Part shown: positions 36,068 to 45,060 of the stretch, piece after piece
Numbering within the stretch: the stretch's first letter is position 1
How the letters are laid out: every line of letters begins with the position of its first letter
Assembly (NCBI GenBank): GCA_003343565.1
Contig: QALA01000079.1
Location: 5,249 to 69,248 of the forward strand
DNA: 64,000 nucleotides
Reading direction: 5' to 3'
Origin: Verrucomicrobiota bacterium
Lineage (GTDB): Bacteria > Verrucomicrobiota > Verrucomicrobiia > Opitutales > Intestinicryptomonadaceae
Made by a program: the position numbers and the translations under genes
Notes under the pieces: model-generated
Told to the model about the DNA's origin: nothing
Seen by the model: the letters and a program-made list of their open reading frames with translations, nothing else
The model's database searches: none

Positions 36068-36583
36068 CGTCGCGCGCCACAATGCGCACTCCCTCCAAAG
36101 CTCCCCGCAAATTTGCTTAAAAAAACGCGTCAAATTCCGACGAAAAGCCAACGAGCGGCAAAAGCCGTCTCGCGCGAACTTTCATGTATTCCGCATTCCG
36201 TAGTCTTCATGCGGCATGCTGAAGCTCCGCGCGCTTTGATGCGGGTTTTGCGCCGCTGTGGGTGCGGTTCGACAGGTGGCGATCCATAGATTCCGCAAAA
36301 GCGATGCGGCGTTCCTTCCCCCCTCAAAAAAATTGCCGCCCCAGACCGCTTCGAGAAGGCCCGCATAATCGCAATCCGCACAGCCGGCTTTGGGAGTCGA
36401 CTTCGCTCAATTTGACACCCTCCTCGCGCCGCAAAAAAAGATCGCGCAGGTTGGGCGAAATTTCCGAAAAACGCTTGAACCGGCCGCAATCGCCGCAAAT
36501 AATTCCGATCTCTTGCGCAAAAATGCGCTTCCGATAAAACGCAGCGCGCGCTCCGCGCGAAAAAAACGCTATCGACAGACATC
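36068..36583. other. Gap between small RNA candidate and phosphatase-like gene
   Basis: About 515 bases. No gene seen; the minus-strand frames are low-quality. Promoters of both flanking units must be here. Confidence 0.35.
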
Positions 36584-37783
36584 ATGGGAAAAACCGGGAA
36601 AAAAAAGACCGCGATATACATGCTCATAGACGCGCTTGGCTGGAAAGCCGCCGAGAGCTGCGCATTTATGCGCTCCCGCCTTGCCTGCCGCCAAGAAGTG
36701 GAAACGCGACTTGGAGATCTGCACGCCGCCGCCGCCGCAATATCTTCCGGTCAGCCGCCCGCAAGGCACGGCCGCTTTTCGTTTTTCTACTATTCCCCCG
36801 AAACCTCCCCGTTCGCCGCGTTCAAATACATGAAGTTCGCCTTTGGAGCCGGACTGTACCCGAAGTGCCTTACGAACAGAAAATGGTTTAGGAAGCGAAT
36901 CTCAAAAGCCGCCGTAAAATTTTCCGGCGACCCCGACGGCTTCAAAATTTTTTCCATGCCGTACCACAGGCTCCCGTTTTTCGACTATTGCGAAAAGTCC
37001 GATCCCTTCGCCGAAAACGGCCTTGCGCCGCTGGAAAATCTGGGCGGCATTCTCAAGAAGAGCGGACTAAAATTTTTCCTGTCCGCCGCCCGGAAAAGCG
37101 ACGGGCAAAATCTGCGCGGCGCGCTCGAATCCGCGAGGGCCGGCGCGGATTTTGAATTTGTGCATAACCGCGGATTCGCGGACTTTCTCACGGAGAACAT
37201 TTCCGGCGAATCCGCAGCGGCCGCCGCGCTGAAAGAATTGGAATCGCAGGCCGAATCCCTCATCGGGGCCGTCGAAGAGGCGGGGCGCGAATGCGAATTT
37301 ACAGTCATATCGACATGCGGCGCGCAAAAATGCGAAAAGTCGGCCGACCTCGCAAAAGCGGTAAATTCGCTCGGCCTGAAGTTCGGGCGCGACTACGCGG
37401 CGGTTTTCGAGCCGTCGATGGCGCGCTTTTGGTATTTTTCTGAAAGGGCGAAAGCCGCAATTCGCGCCGCGCTCTCCGCGCCGAATGCGCCGGGCGAATT
37501 TCTCCGCGCCGAAAATCTCGCCGAGTTCGGAGCGGATTTTCCGGACAAAAAATTCGGCGACGACATCTACATGTGCCGCGCCGGCGTCCGTATATTCCCT
37601 TCCGACATGCAGGCCGATTCGCGCGCTGAAACGCCGTGTCTAAACCCGAATAGCAAAGACTCGCGCGCGTGTTTTCTGTCCAATAAAATCCCCCCATTCG
37701 CCCCACGCAAAATCGACGATTTTTTTGCCCTTATGAAGGCCGACATCGAGAGGCTTAAAAAACAATCCGGCTCTTGCGAATAA
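36584..37783 (+). CDS. Alkaline-phosphatase-fold protein lacking metal ligands (pseudoenzyme candidate)
   Basis: 399 residues. The nucleotide-pyrophosphatase/alkaline-phosphatase signature is partly present: YMLIDALGW with D16 as first metal ligand, and SSGQPPARHGRFSFFYY. In family members a DHG motif binds the second metal; here the aligned stretch FTVISTCGAQ (239-248) has threonine and cysteine, and the earlier Asp-x3-His element is also absent (NRGFADFLTE). MARFWYFSERAK near 280 matches relatives linked to glycosyltransferases. Cytoplasmic, no signal peptide. It stands alone on the plus strand. Confidence 0.7.
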   Translation: MGKTGKKKTAIYMLIDALGWKAAESCAFMRSRLACRQEVETRLGDLHAAAAAISSGQPPARHGRFSFFYYSPETSPFAAFKYMKFAFGAGLYPKCLTNRKWFRKRISKAAVKFSGDPDGFKIFSMPYHRLPFFDYCEKSDPFAENGLAPLENLGGILKKSGLKFFLSAARKSDGQNLRGALESARAGADFEFVHNRGFADFLTENISGESAAAAALKELESQAESLIGAVEEAGRECEFTVISTCGAQKCEKSADLAKAVNSLGLKFGRDYAAVFEPSMARFWYFSERAKAAIRAALSAPNAPGEFLRAENLAEFGADFPDKKFGDDIYMCRAGVRIFPSDMQADSRAETPCLNPNSKDSRACFLSNKIPPFAPRKIDDFFALMKADIERLKKQSGSCE

Positions 37784-38284
37784 AATCCGCGCACGCAAAA
37801 TCTGCGCACGCCGCGCACGCGCCTTTGCCGCAAACTTTCCGGGCGAAAAATTCGGCGGCGGCATTCCCATTTCCCGCGCGAATATCTGGATATTTGTGCC
37901 CGCATCGCGCCCGCGCCGCATATCCCCCTTCGCTACTCTTCGCCGCCCTTCGCGGACGTTTGCCGACGCGCTGCAAGAAGCGCAAATTTGCCGCATAAAA
38001 AAACTTTGGAAAGAGGCGAATATTTTTTAAACTTTTACTTCGGCGGCAAAAAACGGGGCGCAACAAGAATATTGCAATGCCTTGCATCGGGCGAATCCAA
38101 AACGCCAAACCGCGCCTAAAAGCTCTCAAATTCCGAACTGCTCCGCAATGCGGCGCGCGAAAGCCGCTCAAAGAAGGAATCAATTACTCCCGCCCGCCGT
38201 TTCTTAATTCTTATTGGGGAGGCAAGGAAGAGCTTTTTCAAAAGCAGCTTAAATCGCTTTTAAGATATGGGATTTCCCCGTCAG
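37784..38284. other. Convergent gap between phosphatase-like gene and xseA
   Basis: About 500 bases. Neither gene has a clear terminator here; no other feature recognised. Confidence 0.35.
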
Positions 38285-39583
38285 TCAAACGGGCCGCTTC
38301 GGGAGAATTTCCGCCCCGCGAACGCCGTCGTTAAACCTTATGTCGACGCGCTCTCCCTCCTTTAGGCGCGAGCCCCGCGCGACGGGCCGTCCCGAACGAT
38401 CCAGCACCAATGCGAAGCCGCGCCTTAGCGTCTTCTCAACGCCGAGAAGCTCCAAGCGTTTCGCATATCCGTCAAGCCGCTGTTTCAAAAGGGCGATTCT
38501 GCCGCCGGGAACCGCCGCCGCAAGCCTTCCGCGCAGGGCCTCAAGCGCAAGCTTCATGTTGGAAATTCCGGAGGCGGCAAGAGAATCCAGACGCGACGCG
38601 ATTTCGTCGAGGCGCAAATTCTCCGAACGTATTTTTCCCTCCGGCGAATTAAGGCGCAAAAACTCTCCGAGCGAATCCAAACGCCCGCGCAGCTCGTCGA
38701 GCCTGGCGCGCACTATTTCCCCGGCCCTGTCGCGAGCCTCCTGCGCGCGCGCGGCGCAGTCCAAATAGGACGACGATATAAGCTCGGCCGCAGCGCTTGG
38801 AGTTTCCGCCCTCAAATCCGCCGCGAAGTCCGACAGCGAAAAGTCTATTTCGTGTCCGACCGCGGAAATTATCGGCGTGCGCGCCCCCGCAACCGCGCGC
38901 GCAACAATTTCCTCGCTGAAGGCGAACAGGTCCTCAAAGCTTCCGCCGCCGCGCATTACCACAATCGCGTCGAAGCCCGATCCGTCGGGAAAAATGAAGT
39001 CGTCGGCAAACTTGACTTGCGCCGCGATCTCCGCGGCGGCCTCGGCTCCCTGGACTTTGGCGGGCAGAACGTACACGCTTCCGCGCCAGCCCCTGCGCTC
39101 CAAAATCCGCAGAAAGTCGCGCACGGCCGCCCCGACGGGCGACGTCACCGCGGCGATTTTGCGCACGAGCGGCGGAATGGGAATCTTGCGCGACGAATCG
39201 AAAAGCCCCTCCTCCGACAGGCGTTTTTTAAGCTCCTCGAAGCGGCGCGCCAAATCCCCAACGCCGTCGCTCATCATGCATTTCACCACGAGCTGGTACG
39301 TCCCGCGAACTTCGTAGAGCGAGATCTCTCCGAACAGCAAAACCTTCATTCCGTCCCTGAGCTTAAACGGCGCGGCGGACGCGTATCCCTTGAAGAGAAC
39401 CGCCGAAATCGACGCGTCCGCGTCCTTCAGGGTAAAATAGGTGTGACCGCTCCCGTAGAGCCGGACGTTCGAGACTTCGCCGCGCAGCCAGAGTTCGGGT
39501 ATGCGGGTATTTATAAGCATTTTGAAGCGCCGCGAAAATTCTCCGACGCTCAAAATTTCGTCGCTGGCTTTCAAAAAATCCAT
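38285..39583 (-). CDS. xseA: Exodeoxyribonuclease VII large subunit
   Basis: 432 residues. The N-terminal OB fold begins SVGEFSRRFKMLINTRIPELWLRGEVSNV and has YFTLKDADASI. The catalytic domain has ITSPVGAAVRDFLRIL and GGGSFEDLFAF, GHEIDFSLSDFAADLRAETP, then a long coiled coil and a C-terminal strand ending LEGERVDIRFND-like. It degrades single-stranded DNA with XseB, which is not in the window. It starts 4 bases after the VTT-domain gene and is the last gene of the mqn operon. Confidence 0.95.
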   Translation of the reverse strand: MDFLKASDEILSVGEFSRRFKMLINTRIPELWLRGEVSNVRLYGSGHTYFTLKDADASISAVLFKGYASAAPFKLRDGMKVLLFGEISLYEVRGTYQLVVKCMMSDGVGDLARRFEELKKRLSEEGLFDSSRKIPIPPLVRKIAAVTSPVGAAVRDFLRILERRGWRGSVYVLPAKVQGAEAAAEIAAQVKFADDFIFPDGSGFDAIVVMRGGGSFEDLFAFSEEIVARAVAGARTPIISAVGHEIDFSLSDFAADLRAETPSAAAELISSSYLDCAARAQEARDRAGEIVRARLDELRGRLDSLGEFLRLNSPEGKIRSENLRLDEIASRLDSLAASGISNMKLALEALRGRLAAAVPGGRIALLKQRLDGYAKRLELLGVEKTLRRGFALVLDRSGRPVARGSRLKEGERVDIRFNDGVRGAEILPKRPV

Positions 39584-39587
39584 GCCG

Positions 39588-40367
39588 TCACTCCTCTGCG
39601 CGACCGTCTTCGCCGCGTCCGATTTTCCCCGCGCGCGACGCGCCGTCCGCGGTACCCGCGGCGCGCCCCGCCCTGCCCGAGGCCTTCAGCTTATATCCGT
39701 ACGCCTTTTTAAGCATCGCCGCCACGACGCCCAAAACTACGAGCACGCTCACGCCGAGAAAAATTTTCGACATTCCCCCCTCGAAAATCCCATCGCCCAA
39801 ATACACGTAGGCGGCAATCTGGACGAATTGAACCGCTATGGACACGAGCATGTACCTGTCGAAGGGAATGTCCGCCAAGCCCAAAACGTAGTTTTGCACC
39901 ACCAGCGGATTTCCGGGAATCATGCGCATCAAAAAGGTAAATTCGTACTGCTCGTAGCGCGGAACTTCGGGAACGCAAACCCCGCGAGCGGCAAGCTTGG
40001 AGCGCAAAAACCTCCCGAATCTTCTGGCCAAAAAATACGAGAACGCCATATTCGCCAAAACCCCCGCGTAGCAGTAGGCCAAAGCCACCATAAACGTCGA
40101 GCTGTCAACCGCGCGCGCGCTCGCCAGAAAATACACCGGAGTGACGGGAAGAAAGAACAGCGGAAGCAGAAATGTCCCGAACGCGTAGACGAACATCGGG
40201 AAGTCGTTTATCTGGGAAATGTTGGCGCGCAAATACTCCCCGGCGCGCTTGAGCATTAGAGATATGTCGTCGCCCCAAATGAAGAACGACCACAGGCAAA
40301 ACATAAAGACGGCGACCGCAGCCAACGCCACTATTTTCACCTTGTATTTAAAAAGTATTCTTATCAT
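39588..40367 (-). CDS. TVP38/TMEM64 (VTT/DedA-like) membrane protein
   Basis: 259 residues from ATG 40367, one base from the mqnB stop. About five membrane helices, the VTT signature SYFLARRFGRFLRSK and FLMRMIPGNPLVVQNYVLG, and a C-terminal low-complexity tail. Members of this superfamily are envelope lipid scramblases or transporters. The place in the menaquinone operon may reflect lipid export or only co-transcription. Confidence 0.9.
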   Translation of the reverse strand: MIRILFKYKVKIVALAAVAVFMFCLWSFFIWGDDISLMLKRAGEYLRANISQINDFPMFVYAFGTFLLPLFFLPVTPVYFLASARAVDSSTFMVALAYCYAGVLANMAFSYFLARRFGRFLRSKLAARGVCVPEVPRYEQYEFTFLMRMIPGNPLVVQNYVLGLADIPFDRYMLVSIAVQFVQIAAYVYLGDGIFEGGMSKIFLGVSVLVVLGVVAAMLKKAYGYKLKASGRAGRAAGTADGASRAGKIGRGEDGRAEE

Positions 40368-40368
40368 T

Positions 40369-40929
40369 TTACTTCGTCCAGAATTCGTCAAGCCCGGCAA
40401 TCAGATGGCGCAGCTTGACTATGTTGGCGCGAATGTCGCACTCCGGGGAAAAGTCGGTGACGAGCTTTACGACCTCGATGTCCTTTGAAAGCAAACGCGC
40501 CGCCGAAACGAGGGAATAGGCCTCCATGTCGACAATGTCGCCGAATTTCGACGCGCGTTCTCTTGCGCTCCCGGAGACGGCCGGGCGCGCGGAGCTTGCC
40601 AGCGCCGCCCCGCCGCCGGGAAGCTCGAAAACCTCGCCGTCGAAAGGCTCGACGCACGCGACGCGGCCCGCGCGCAAAATGTCGCCGAGAGAAAATTTGC
40701 CGGACACGTCGCCCGCGGCTCCTATGTTCGCCGAATCCCCGAACTCCAAAGCGCGCGCGGCCCAGCAATATGCGAGAGCCGCGTTGACGAGCCCGATTCC
40801 GCTTATTACAAGCCATGCGCTCCCGTTGGAATACGCGCGAAACGGCGACGCGCGCCGGAGTTGAAAGCCGAACTTTTCAATCGCGCTCTCGACCTCGCTT
40901 TCGGTCGCGGCAAATATGCACCTCAGCAT
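40369..40929 (-). CDS. mqnB: Futalosine hydrolase
   Basis: 186 residues from ATG 40929, overlapping mqnD by 7 bases. A nucleoside-phosphorylase-like fold: MLRCIFAATESEVESAI, SGIGLVNAALAY and the purine-site motif DIVDMEAYSL, with TDFSPECD late. It removes adenine or hypoxanthine from aminofutalosine/futalosine. Placement inside the mqn operon supports the call. Confidence 0.9.
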   Translation of the reverse strand: MLRCIFAATESEVESAIEKFGFQLRRASPFRAYSNGSAWLVISGIGLVNAALAYCWAARALEFGDSANIGAAGDVSGKFSLGDILRAGRVACVEPFDGEVFELPGGGAALASSARPAVSGSARERASKFGDIVDMEAYSLVSAARLLSKDIEVVKLVTDFSPECDIRANIVKLRHLIAGLDEFWTK

Positions 40930-41678
40930 TTTTCCAGGCATGATATCACTTTCTCCCGTATGCCGGCAATGCTTTTTGAATATTCGTTCACAAACGCATA
41001 GACGTGCTTTTTCAGGACCGAATCCTCAAGATATTGCGCATGCATTTTGACGAACGGAAATGTTTTGTCCGGATCGGCGAATGCCGCGGCGATGCTCTCG
41101 CGGATCTTTTCTTCAAGTTCGGCCTTCCGCGCGGCGAAATCCCGGCGGACGCAAATGCAGCCGAGCGGGACGGGAAGCCCGGTCTTTCGGGTCCAGTGCG
41201 CACCCAAGTCCTCGACCAGCTCCAATCCCTGCGAGCGGAACACAAAGCGACCCTCGTGTATGAGGACGCCGAAGTCGGCCTCACCCGCCAAAATCGCGCC
41301 GGTTATTCCGCGGAACATCATGGGGCGCAAATCCAGCTGACCGCCCGCGTAAAATTTAACAAGGAGAGCTGCCGTGGTGTTCAGCCCTGGAACTATCACG
41401 CGCCGCGACGCGTCAAACGGCATTCCCGCACGGCCGACCAAAACCGGCCCCGCCGCCATTCCCATAGCCGCGCCCGCGTCCAGAAGCTCGTACTTGTCGC
41501 GCAATTTCAAGTATGCCGCAAACGACAGCTTCGTGACGGGATACTCGCCCCTCTCGGCCTTCAGATTGAGCGTCTCGATATCCTCGAAGACAAACGACAG
41601 CCCGGACTTAATCTCGCCCTCGATCAGCGCGCGGTACGAGAATGTGTCGTTCGGGCACGGCGTGATTGCAAACTTCAT
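40923..41678 (-). CDS. mqnD: 1,4-dihydroxy-6-naphthoate synthase
   Basis: 251 residues. Starts FAITPCPNDTFSYRALIEG, the hallmark of MqnD (periplasmic-binding-protein fold). Later features are TKLSFAAYLKLRDKYELLDAGAAMG and GLNTTAALLVKFY, with HEGRFVF. It converts cyclic dehypoxanthinyl futalosine into 1,4-dihydroxy-6-naphthoate. ATGA overlap with mqnC. Confidence 0.95.
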   Translation of the reverse strand: MKFAITPCPNDTFSYRALIEGEIKSGLSFVFEDIETLNLKAERGEYPVTKLSFAAYLKLRDKYELLDAGAAMGMAAGPVLVGRAGMPFDASRRVIVPGLNTTAALLVKFYAGGQLDLRPMMFRGITGAILAGEADFGVLIHEGRFVFRSQGLELVEDLGAHWTRKTGLPVPLGCICVRRDFAARKAELEEKIRESIAAAFADPDKTFPFVKMHAQYLEDSVLKKHVYAFVNEYSKSIAGIREKVISCLEKC

Positions 41679-42748
41679 CTTTTTTCCCCTTCGGCGACCG
41701 TCTCGTAGAGGCCGTCGCGCTCGCGCGGAACGCGGCCTGCGGCGGATATGACGCGGCGCATCTGCGCGGCGGTCGCGCGGTTGTCGATTCCGGCGGCGCG
41801 CACGACCATCTCGTCCATCAGCACCCCGCCCAGATCGTTGGAGCCGAAATTCAGGACAATCTCGGCAATCTTTAGCCCCTCGGTCAGCCAGCCCGACTGC
41901 ACGTACTTTATGTTGTCCAAATATATTCTCGCCAGCGCGACCGTCCTGAGAAATTCCACCGCGCCCGCCCTGCGCACCAAGCCCTCAATCCGCGTGTTCT
42001 CCGGCGCGACGGGCCACGCAATGAAGGCCTTGAACACTCCCGTCTCGTCCTGCACCCTGCGCACGGTTTCGAGGTGCTCCACGCGCTGGCGGAAGGTCTC
42101 CCCCATTCCGAACGTCATCGTGGCCGACGAAGTCATCGAATTTTCCGCCAGCGCGCGCATGACTTCAATCCATTCCTCCACCGTGCATTTTCCCGCGCAC
42201 AGCCTGCGGCGAACTTCCGGCACAAGCAAATCGGCCGCGCCCGGAATCGAGTCGGCCCCCGCCCCCTTCAGGCGTCGAACGCACTCGCGCACGCCGATTC
42301 CCGCCCCGCGCGCAAACCAAACGACCTCGGAGGGCGAAAACACATGCAGCCACAGCGACGGAAACGCCGACTTAATGCGCCCCAAAAGGCTTTCCGCCCA
42401 TTCGAGGCCGAAGGCCGAATCCAGCCCGCCCTGCAACATAATCTGCCTGGCCCCCTTGGAGGCGGCGTCCGCGCACAGCGACAAAATCTCGCCGTCCGAC
42501 ATTCTGAACGCCGGCACCTTTCCCGCCCGCGCGTGGTACGCGCAAAACGGGCACTGCGCCGCGCACACGTTGGAGTAGTTTATCATTCTGTTGACGACGT
42601 ACCCAACTTCGTCCGTCGGATCCACGGCCCGGCGGCGCGCGTCGGCAAGCTCTGCGAGGCGGAACAAATCCGCCCCCTCCAGCTCCATGGCCGCCGCAAA
42701 ATCGGCGCGCTCGCCCGACATCAGGGCTTCAAAGGTCTGCGTTCTCAT
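41675..42748 (-). CDS. mqnC: Cyclic dehypoxanthinyl futalosine synthase (radical SAM)
   Basis: 357 residues. Radical SAM cluster motif C-x3-C-x2-C in NVCAAQCPFCAYH (near residue 62). Then LQGGLDSAFGLEW, HVFSPSEV and TATMTFG-type SATMTFGMGETF. It cyclises dehypoxanthine futalosine. Placed between mqnA and mqnD, with 20-base overlap to mqnA. Confidence 0.95.
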   Translation of the reverse strand: MRTQTFEALMSGERADFAAAMELEGADLFRLAELADARRRAVDPTDEVGYVVNRMINYSNVCAAQCPFCAYHARAGKVPAFRMSDGEILSLCADAASKGARQIMLQGGLDSAFGLEWAESLLGRIKSAFPSLWLHVFSPSEVVWFARGAGIGVRECVRRLKGAGADSIPGAADLLVPEVRRRLCAGKCTVEEWIEVMRALAENSMTSSATMTFGMGETFRQRVEHLETVRRVQDETGVFKAFIAWPVAPENTRIEGLVRRAGAVEFLRTVALARIYLDNIKYVQSGWLTEGLKIAEIVLNFGSNDLGGVLMDEMVVRAAGIDNRATAAQMRRVISAAGRVPRERDGLYETVAEGEKR

Positions 42749-43502
42749 CTACGTACCTGATTGTCCGCGCGAACGTGTCCGCGGGAAATTTGTATTTCAA
42801 GGCGCCGTAATATCGGCTCAGCAGAGCGTCGGATATTTCCCGCCCGGCGGATTTCTTAAACAAACTCTTCGCCCTCGGAAAATATTTTTCCGGATCCGCG
42901 CGGAAGGCCGACAGGGACGAATCGAAATAGTCCGACAAAACCCGAGAGAGTTCCGCAAACATGCCGCGCCTCACGACAATCACGGCGTAAATCATTGGAA
43001 CGGGCGCAAAGCTTTTCCACATTTCGCCGAGGTCGTATTGGTAAGGATAAGCCCGCGACTCATCGGACTCGAGAAAAGCGAGGGCGCCGTCGCCTATCAG
43101 AAAAACGGCGTCCGCCCCGCGGGCGTCGGGAACGCGGTTTTTAAAAAAATCGAAGCCGTACTTTTTCGCGCAGATGTGGGCGAACGCCCTCGTGGACGTC
43201 CCGCTCTCGTCAGTTATGAATATCTTTCCGCCGTCCAGCCTCTCCAATGGGATTTTTGAAAAAAGCTTTACGGAATAGATTTCGCCGTCGCCCCCGATGC
43301 AGAAATCCGGAAGCAGCGCGTATTCGCGCGCCACTTGCGGAACATACCGCCAGCGGGAAATTACCGCCGCGTCAAACCGCCCCGACATCGCCGCGGCGTT
43401 CATGGACGCCGGTATGCCCTCCTCAAGCTCAAACTGCGCCGGAAGGTCTAGCGCAAACAGCGGCAGGGCGTTTATGTATGAAACTTTGCCGAACTTATAC
43501 AT
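42729..43502 (-). CDS. mqnA: Chorismate dehydratase
   Basis: 257 residues. Starts FGKVSYINALPLFALDLP and continues RFDAAVISRWRYVPQ and the FITDESGTSTRAFAHI motif, with FLIGDGALAFL. Periplasmic-binding-protein fold enzyme that makes 3-enolpyruvoyl-benzoate from chorismate, the entry step. Overlaps mqnE by 8 bases. Confidence 0.95.
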   Translation of the reverse strand: MYKFGKVSYINALPLFALDLPAQFELEEGIPASMNAAAMSGRFDAAVISRWRYVPQVAREYALLPDFCIGGDGEIYSVKLFSKIPLERLDGGKIFITDESGTSTRAFAHICAKKYGFDFFKNRVPDARGADAVFLIGDGALAFLESDESRAYPYQYDLGEMWKSFAPVPMIYAVIVVRRGMFAELSRVLSDYFDSSLSAFRADPEKYFPRAKSLFKKSAGREISDALLSRYYGALKYKFPADTFARTIRYVDENADL

Positions 43503-44535
43503 AGTTTGAATTTACCTTTACCGGCTTGAATCCGGCGTCCTCTATCGACGCGCGCATAAAGGCCTCCGTCCTGTCGGAGCGCGGGGCGCCGGCGGAGGTA
43601 GCGACCTCCTCCACCCAGTGCGTGCCCCCGATATCGTCGGCGCCGAAATTCAGCAGAACCTGCGCGAGCCTGTCCCCAAAATGGGTTATGGGAATCCTGA
43701 TGTGCGGAAAGTTGTCCAGCATCAGCCGCGCCACGGCCACTATTTTCAGATCGTAAACCCCGGACGAATGCGCGGGTATCTCGCTCTTGCCTCTGCGGAA
43801 CGGCAACGGCACAAACGCCTTGAAGCCCCCCGTCTCGTCCTGAAGCGCGCGCAGGCGCGCCAAATGCTCCACGACCGACTCCGGTGTCTCGATATGCCCG
43901 TACAGCATCGTCGCGTTCGTCTTCAATCCGCGCGTGTGCGCCGCGCGCATCGCCGACAGCCACTCGTCGGCCGAAAGTTTGTTCGGCGATATTTTCCTGC
44001 GGACGGACTCGTCAAAAATCTCCGCCCCCCCGCCGGGAAGCGCGTTCACTCCCGCCTCAATAAGGAGGTCGAACACCTCCTCCAGCGGCTTGCCGGAAAC
44101 CCGCGACATCAAAGCGCACTCCGAAACCGTGAACGCAACCACGTTTATATCGGGATCCGCGCGCTTCACCGCGCGCACGAAATCCAAATAATACTCCAGC
44201 GGAAGCTTTGAGTAAATTCCGCCTATTATGTGTATCTCGCGCGCGCCGGCGGCGGACAATTTCTTCGCGCGCTCGAACGCGTCGTCGGGCGACAGTAGGT
44301 ATGCGCCGTCCCCGCCCTCCCTGCGCGAAAACGAACATATCGGGCAGGCCGCCTCGCATATATTGGAATATGTAATTGCGGCGTTGACCGCGTAATAGGC
44401 CTTGTCGGCATGGAGATTCCTGCGGAAGGCGTCGGCCAGTTCTCCGACCCGCATCGGAGTGGCGCTTTTGAGAAATTCTAACGCGTCGCGCTCGGCGAGT
44501 CGCGCGCCGCCGACGCTCTGTTGACAGTTTTGCAT
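43495..44535 (-). CDS. mqnE: Aminofutalosine synthase (radical SAM)
   Basis: 346 residues from ATG 44535; a longer frame adds 24 residues of poor quality. C-x3-C-x2-C in ICEAACPICSFSR (near residue 70), IHIIGGIYSKLPLEYY, FTVSECALM, GGGAEIFDESVR and TNATMLYGHIETPE, all MqnE hallmarks. It joins the chorismate product to S-adenosylmethionine. First gene of the operon mqnE-A-C-D-B. Confidence 0.95.
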   Translation of the reverse strand: MQNCQQSVGGARLAERDALEFLKSATPMRVGELADAFRRNLHADKAYYAVNAAITYSNICEAACPICSFSRREGGDGAYLLSPDDAFERAKKLSAAGAREIHIIGGIYSKLPLEYYLDFVRAVKRADPDINVVAFTVSECALMSRVSGKPLEEVFDLLIEAGVNALPGGGAEIFDESVRRKISPNKLSADEWLSAMRAAHTRGLKTNATMLYGHIETPESVVEHLARLRALQDETGGFKAFVPLPFRRGKSEIPAHSSGVYDLKIVAVARLMLDNFPHIRIPITHFGDRLAQVLLNFGADDIGGTHWVEEVATSAGAPRSDRTEAFMRASIEDAGFKPVKVNSNYV

Positions 44536-45060
44536 TCCATAAAAAAATGCACTTCGTCGAACCTTTGTCAACCGTCTTTGTCCGCCCGTCTTTGCCTTCC
44601 TTCCCAAGAGCGAAATGCTCCGCGCCGCCTTCCGGAACCTTTGAATTTCCCGCCACCTCTTTCATACGTCCGGCATGCGCCGACGCGCCCGGCGCGCGAT
44701 TCGGACGGCCGCAGACACCCCTTTAAGCATTCGCCTTTAACACTCCCCTTTTAAAGCGCTCCCTTTTAAAAATCTTTAAGCCAAACTTGCAAGAAACGGC
44801 GGAGGACGCGCAAATGTGCAAACGCGCAAAAAATCGGTGCGATAAAAAAGCGGTTAAAAAGCTGCCGATTTTACCCAAAATGTTTGAGGAGTCGCCAAAA
44901 TCCGCTAAAGCCCGTCGGAAGCCGCCGAAATTATTTTTATAATTATTTGGGTAAGGCAATGGCGTATTCCTCAAAGAAGGTTGACATTTCGTTTCTTATA
45001 TTTAAAAAATTAATTTATCGAATGCCGAAATATAATCTACAACCATTCATCGCAAAAAAA
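44536..45060. other. Divergent gap mqnE / PEP-CTERM gene with repeats
   Basis: About 525 bases, no gene. It holds the imperfect CCCTTTTAAA-type repeats at 44714-44780 near mqnE, and a TATAAT box at 45031-45036 about 25 bases before the PEP-CTERM start. A TTGACA at 44981-44986 is present but badly spaced. Confidence 0.45.
44714..44780. repeat. Imperfect CCC(T)TTTTAAA repeats upstream of mqnE
   Basis: Four close copies of a CCCTTTAA-type word (CACCCCTTTAAG, CGCCTTTAACA, CTCCCCTTTTAAAG, CTCCCTTTTAAAAA), spaced 13-17 bases, lie 180-245 bases upstream of the mqnE start. They may be regulator sites of the menaquinone operon. Confidence 0.4.
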
